The translations under genes and the position numbers were made by a program. A model generated the notes under the pieces. That model saw only the letters and a program-made list of their open reading frames with translations. It was not told the origin of the DNA and did not search any database. Below are positions 63,662-64,000 of a DNA stretch of 64,000 bases, piece after piece (positions within the stretch are counted from its first letter, which is position 1; every line of letters begins with the position of its first letter). Source of the stretch: JAIQET01 sp035542575. GTDB taxonomy: Bacteria > Acidobacteriota > Terriglobia > Terriglobales > Acidobacteriaceae. The stretch lies in assembly GCA_035542575.1 (NCBI GenBank), contig DATKLE010000100.1, positions 1 through 64,000 on the forward strand, given 5' to 3'.

Positions 63662-64000
63662 TTGCCCGCCACTGCCGCCACCGCAGCTAAGAAATCCGAG
63701 CAAGCCGGCCTCGCTTTCTGGATGGCGCAGGTGCTGGAGGAGTGTGACCGCGCCAGCGCGGACTTTGCCGCAGACCCCGTTCATGACTTGCGGGTGGCAC
63801 TGCGGCGATGCCGCTCCATGGCCGATGGGCTGATGGCCATCCACCCCGACCCCGCCTGGAAGGACATGAAAAAGGCGGGGAAGCGCGTGTTCAGCAGCTT
63901 GGGCGGGCTGCGCGACGTACAGGTGATCGAGGAATGGGTGGGCAAGCTGGGTGCAGCAGAAGACCCGGTGGCCAGGACGCTGCTGCACTATCTGGCCAAC
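63662..64000 (+). CDS. CHAD-domain protein, 5' part
   Basis: The first 113 residues of a gene that runs out of the window. The TTG start has AGGAG seven bases ahead. The CHAD domain (PF05235), alpha-helical with conserved His and basic residues that bind polyphosphate, is recognisable by DPVHDLRVALRRCRSMADGL and RVFSSLGGLRDVQVIEEWV. Such proteins associate with polyphosphate granules. The gene is divergent from the HEAT/PilZ gene, with 272 bases between the extended starts and no obvious promoter element recognised. Confidence 0.88.
   Translation, partial: MPATAATAAKKSEQAGLAFWMAQVLEECDRASADFAADPVHDLRVALRRCRSMADGLMAIHPDPAWKDMKKAGKRVFSSLGGLRDVQVIEEWVGKLGAAEDPVARTLLHYLAN

Overview
The window is high-GC DNA from a free-living, probably soil, bacterium of the Acidobacteriota (Terriglobia-like). 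That placement is inferred from content: secreted proteins built from choice-of-anchor, FG-GAP and ASPIC/UnbV modules, a nuoN-atpI junction, a split ATP synthase operon, and UpxY and CpsD-like proteins in a long exopolysaccharide operon. No tRNA, rRNA, CRISPR array, transposase or phage gene was seen. Both ends cut genes: nuoM on the left and a CHAD-domain gene on the right.

Layout. (1) 2-3337, plus strand: the end of nuoM, then nuoN, an AtpZ/AtpI-type gene and atpI, linking respiratory complex I to the ATP synthase membrane sector. (2) 3639-18482: exported enzymes on both strands. They comprise a phosphoesterase with FG-GAP repeats, a sulfatase-superfamily/TPR lipoprotein, two small secreted proteins of unknown role, two related glycoside hydrolases and two tandem sialidase-like beta-propellers. 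(3) 18573-45201, minus strand: a 23-gene Wzx/Wzy-type exopolysaccharide cluster. It reads in order wza, wzz, a CpsD-like protein without the P-loop lysine, an UpxY antiterminator, UDP-sugar dehydrogenase, initiating phosphoglycosyltransferase, APH-like kinase, wzx, two sulfotransferases, wzy, beta-helix protein, deacetylase, two glycosyltransferases, a GDP-mannose 3,5-epimerase-like protein, a small membrane protein, a third sulfotransferase, two SGNH proteins and two carbamoyltransferases with a tiny SxtK/DUF5989-like protein. The predicted product is an acidic, sulfated and carbamoylated polymer. (4) 45909-54868: a lipoprotein hydrolase, an operon of a flavin-dependent halogenase-like enzyme, a membrane protein and a cation/proton antiporter, then an FG-GAP/UnbV protein with a di-heme peroxidase-like protein. 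(5) 55176-59024, plus strand: a hexapeptide acyltransferase, an acyl-CoA-dehydrogenase-like flavoprotein, a stand-alone adenylation enzyme and a carrier protein. (6) 59122-60310: atpB and atpE, closed by a strong terminator. (7) 60588-64000: a HEAT/PilZ-like protein and the start of a CHAD protein.

The most notable system is region 5. The adenylation enzyme carries the binding-pocket code DLFYLALVCK, nearly the code I recall for L-prolyl-AMP ligases such as PltF and RedM. The flavoprotein has the active-site pattern of prolyl-carrier dehydrogenases (Glu in the isovaleryl-CoA-dehydrogenase position, Ser where MCAD has its base). The set therefore looks like a PltE/PltF/PltL-type pyrrole-2-carboxyl-carrier module. 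A halogenase with WxWxIP and a candidate catalytic lysine lies about 5 kb away, so a halogenated pyrrole product is possible but unproven. The whole 56-kb stretch of surface-polymer and specialised-metabolism genes sits between atpI and atpB, which are normally adjacent.

Regulation. Minus-24/minus-12 (sigma-54-type) sequences lie upstream of the phosphoesterase, the exopolysaccharide operon and the halogenase operon. A GCAA-N4-TTGC palindrome recurs upstream of the same genes and of both sialidase-like genes, suggesting a shared regulon.
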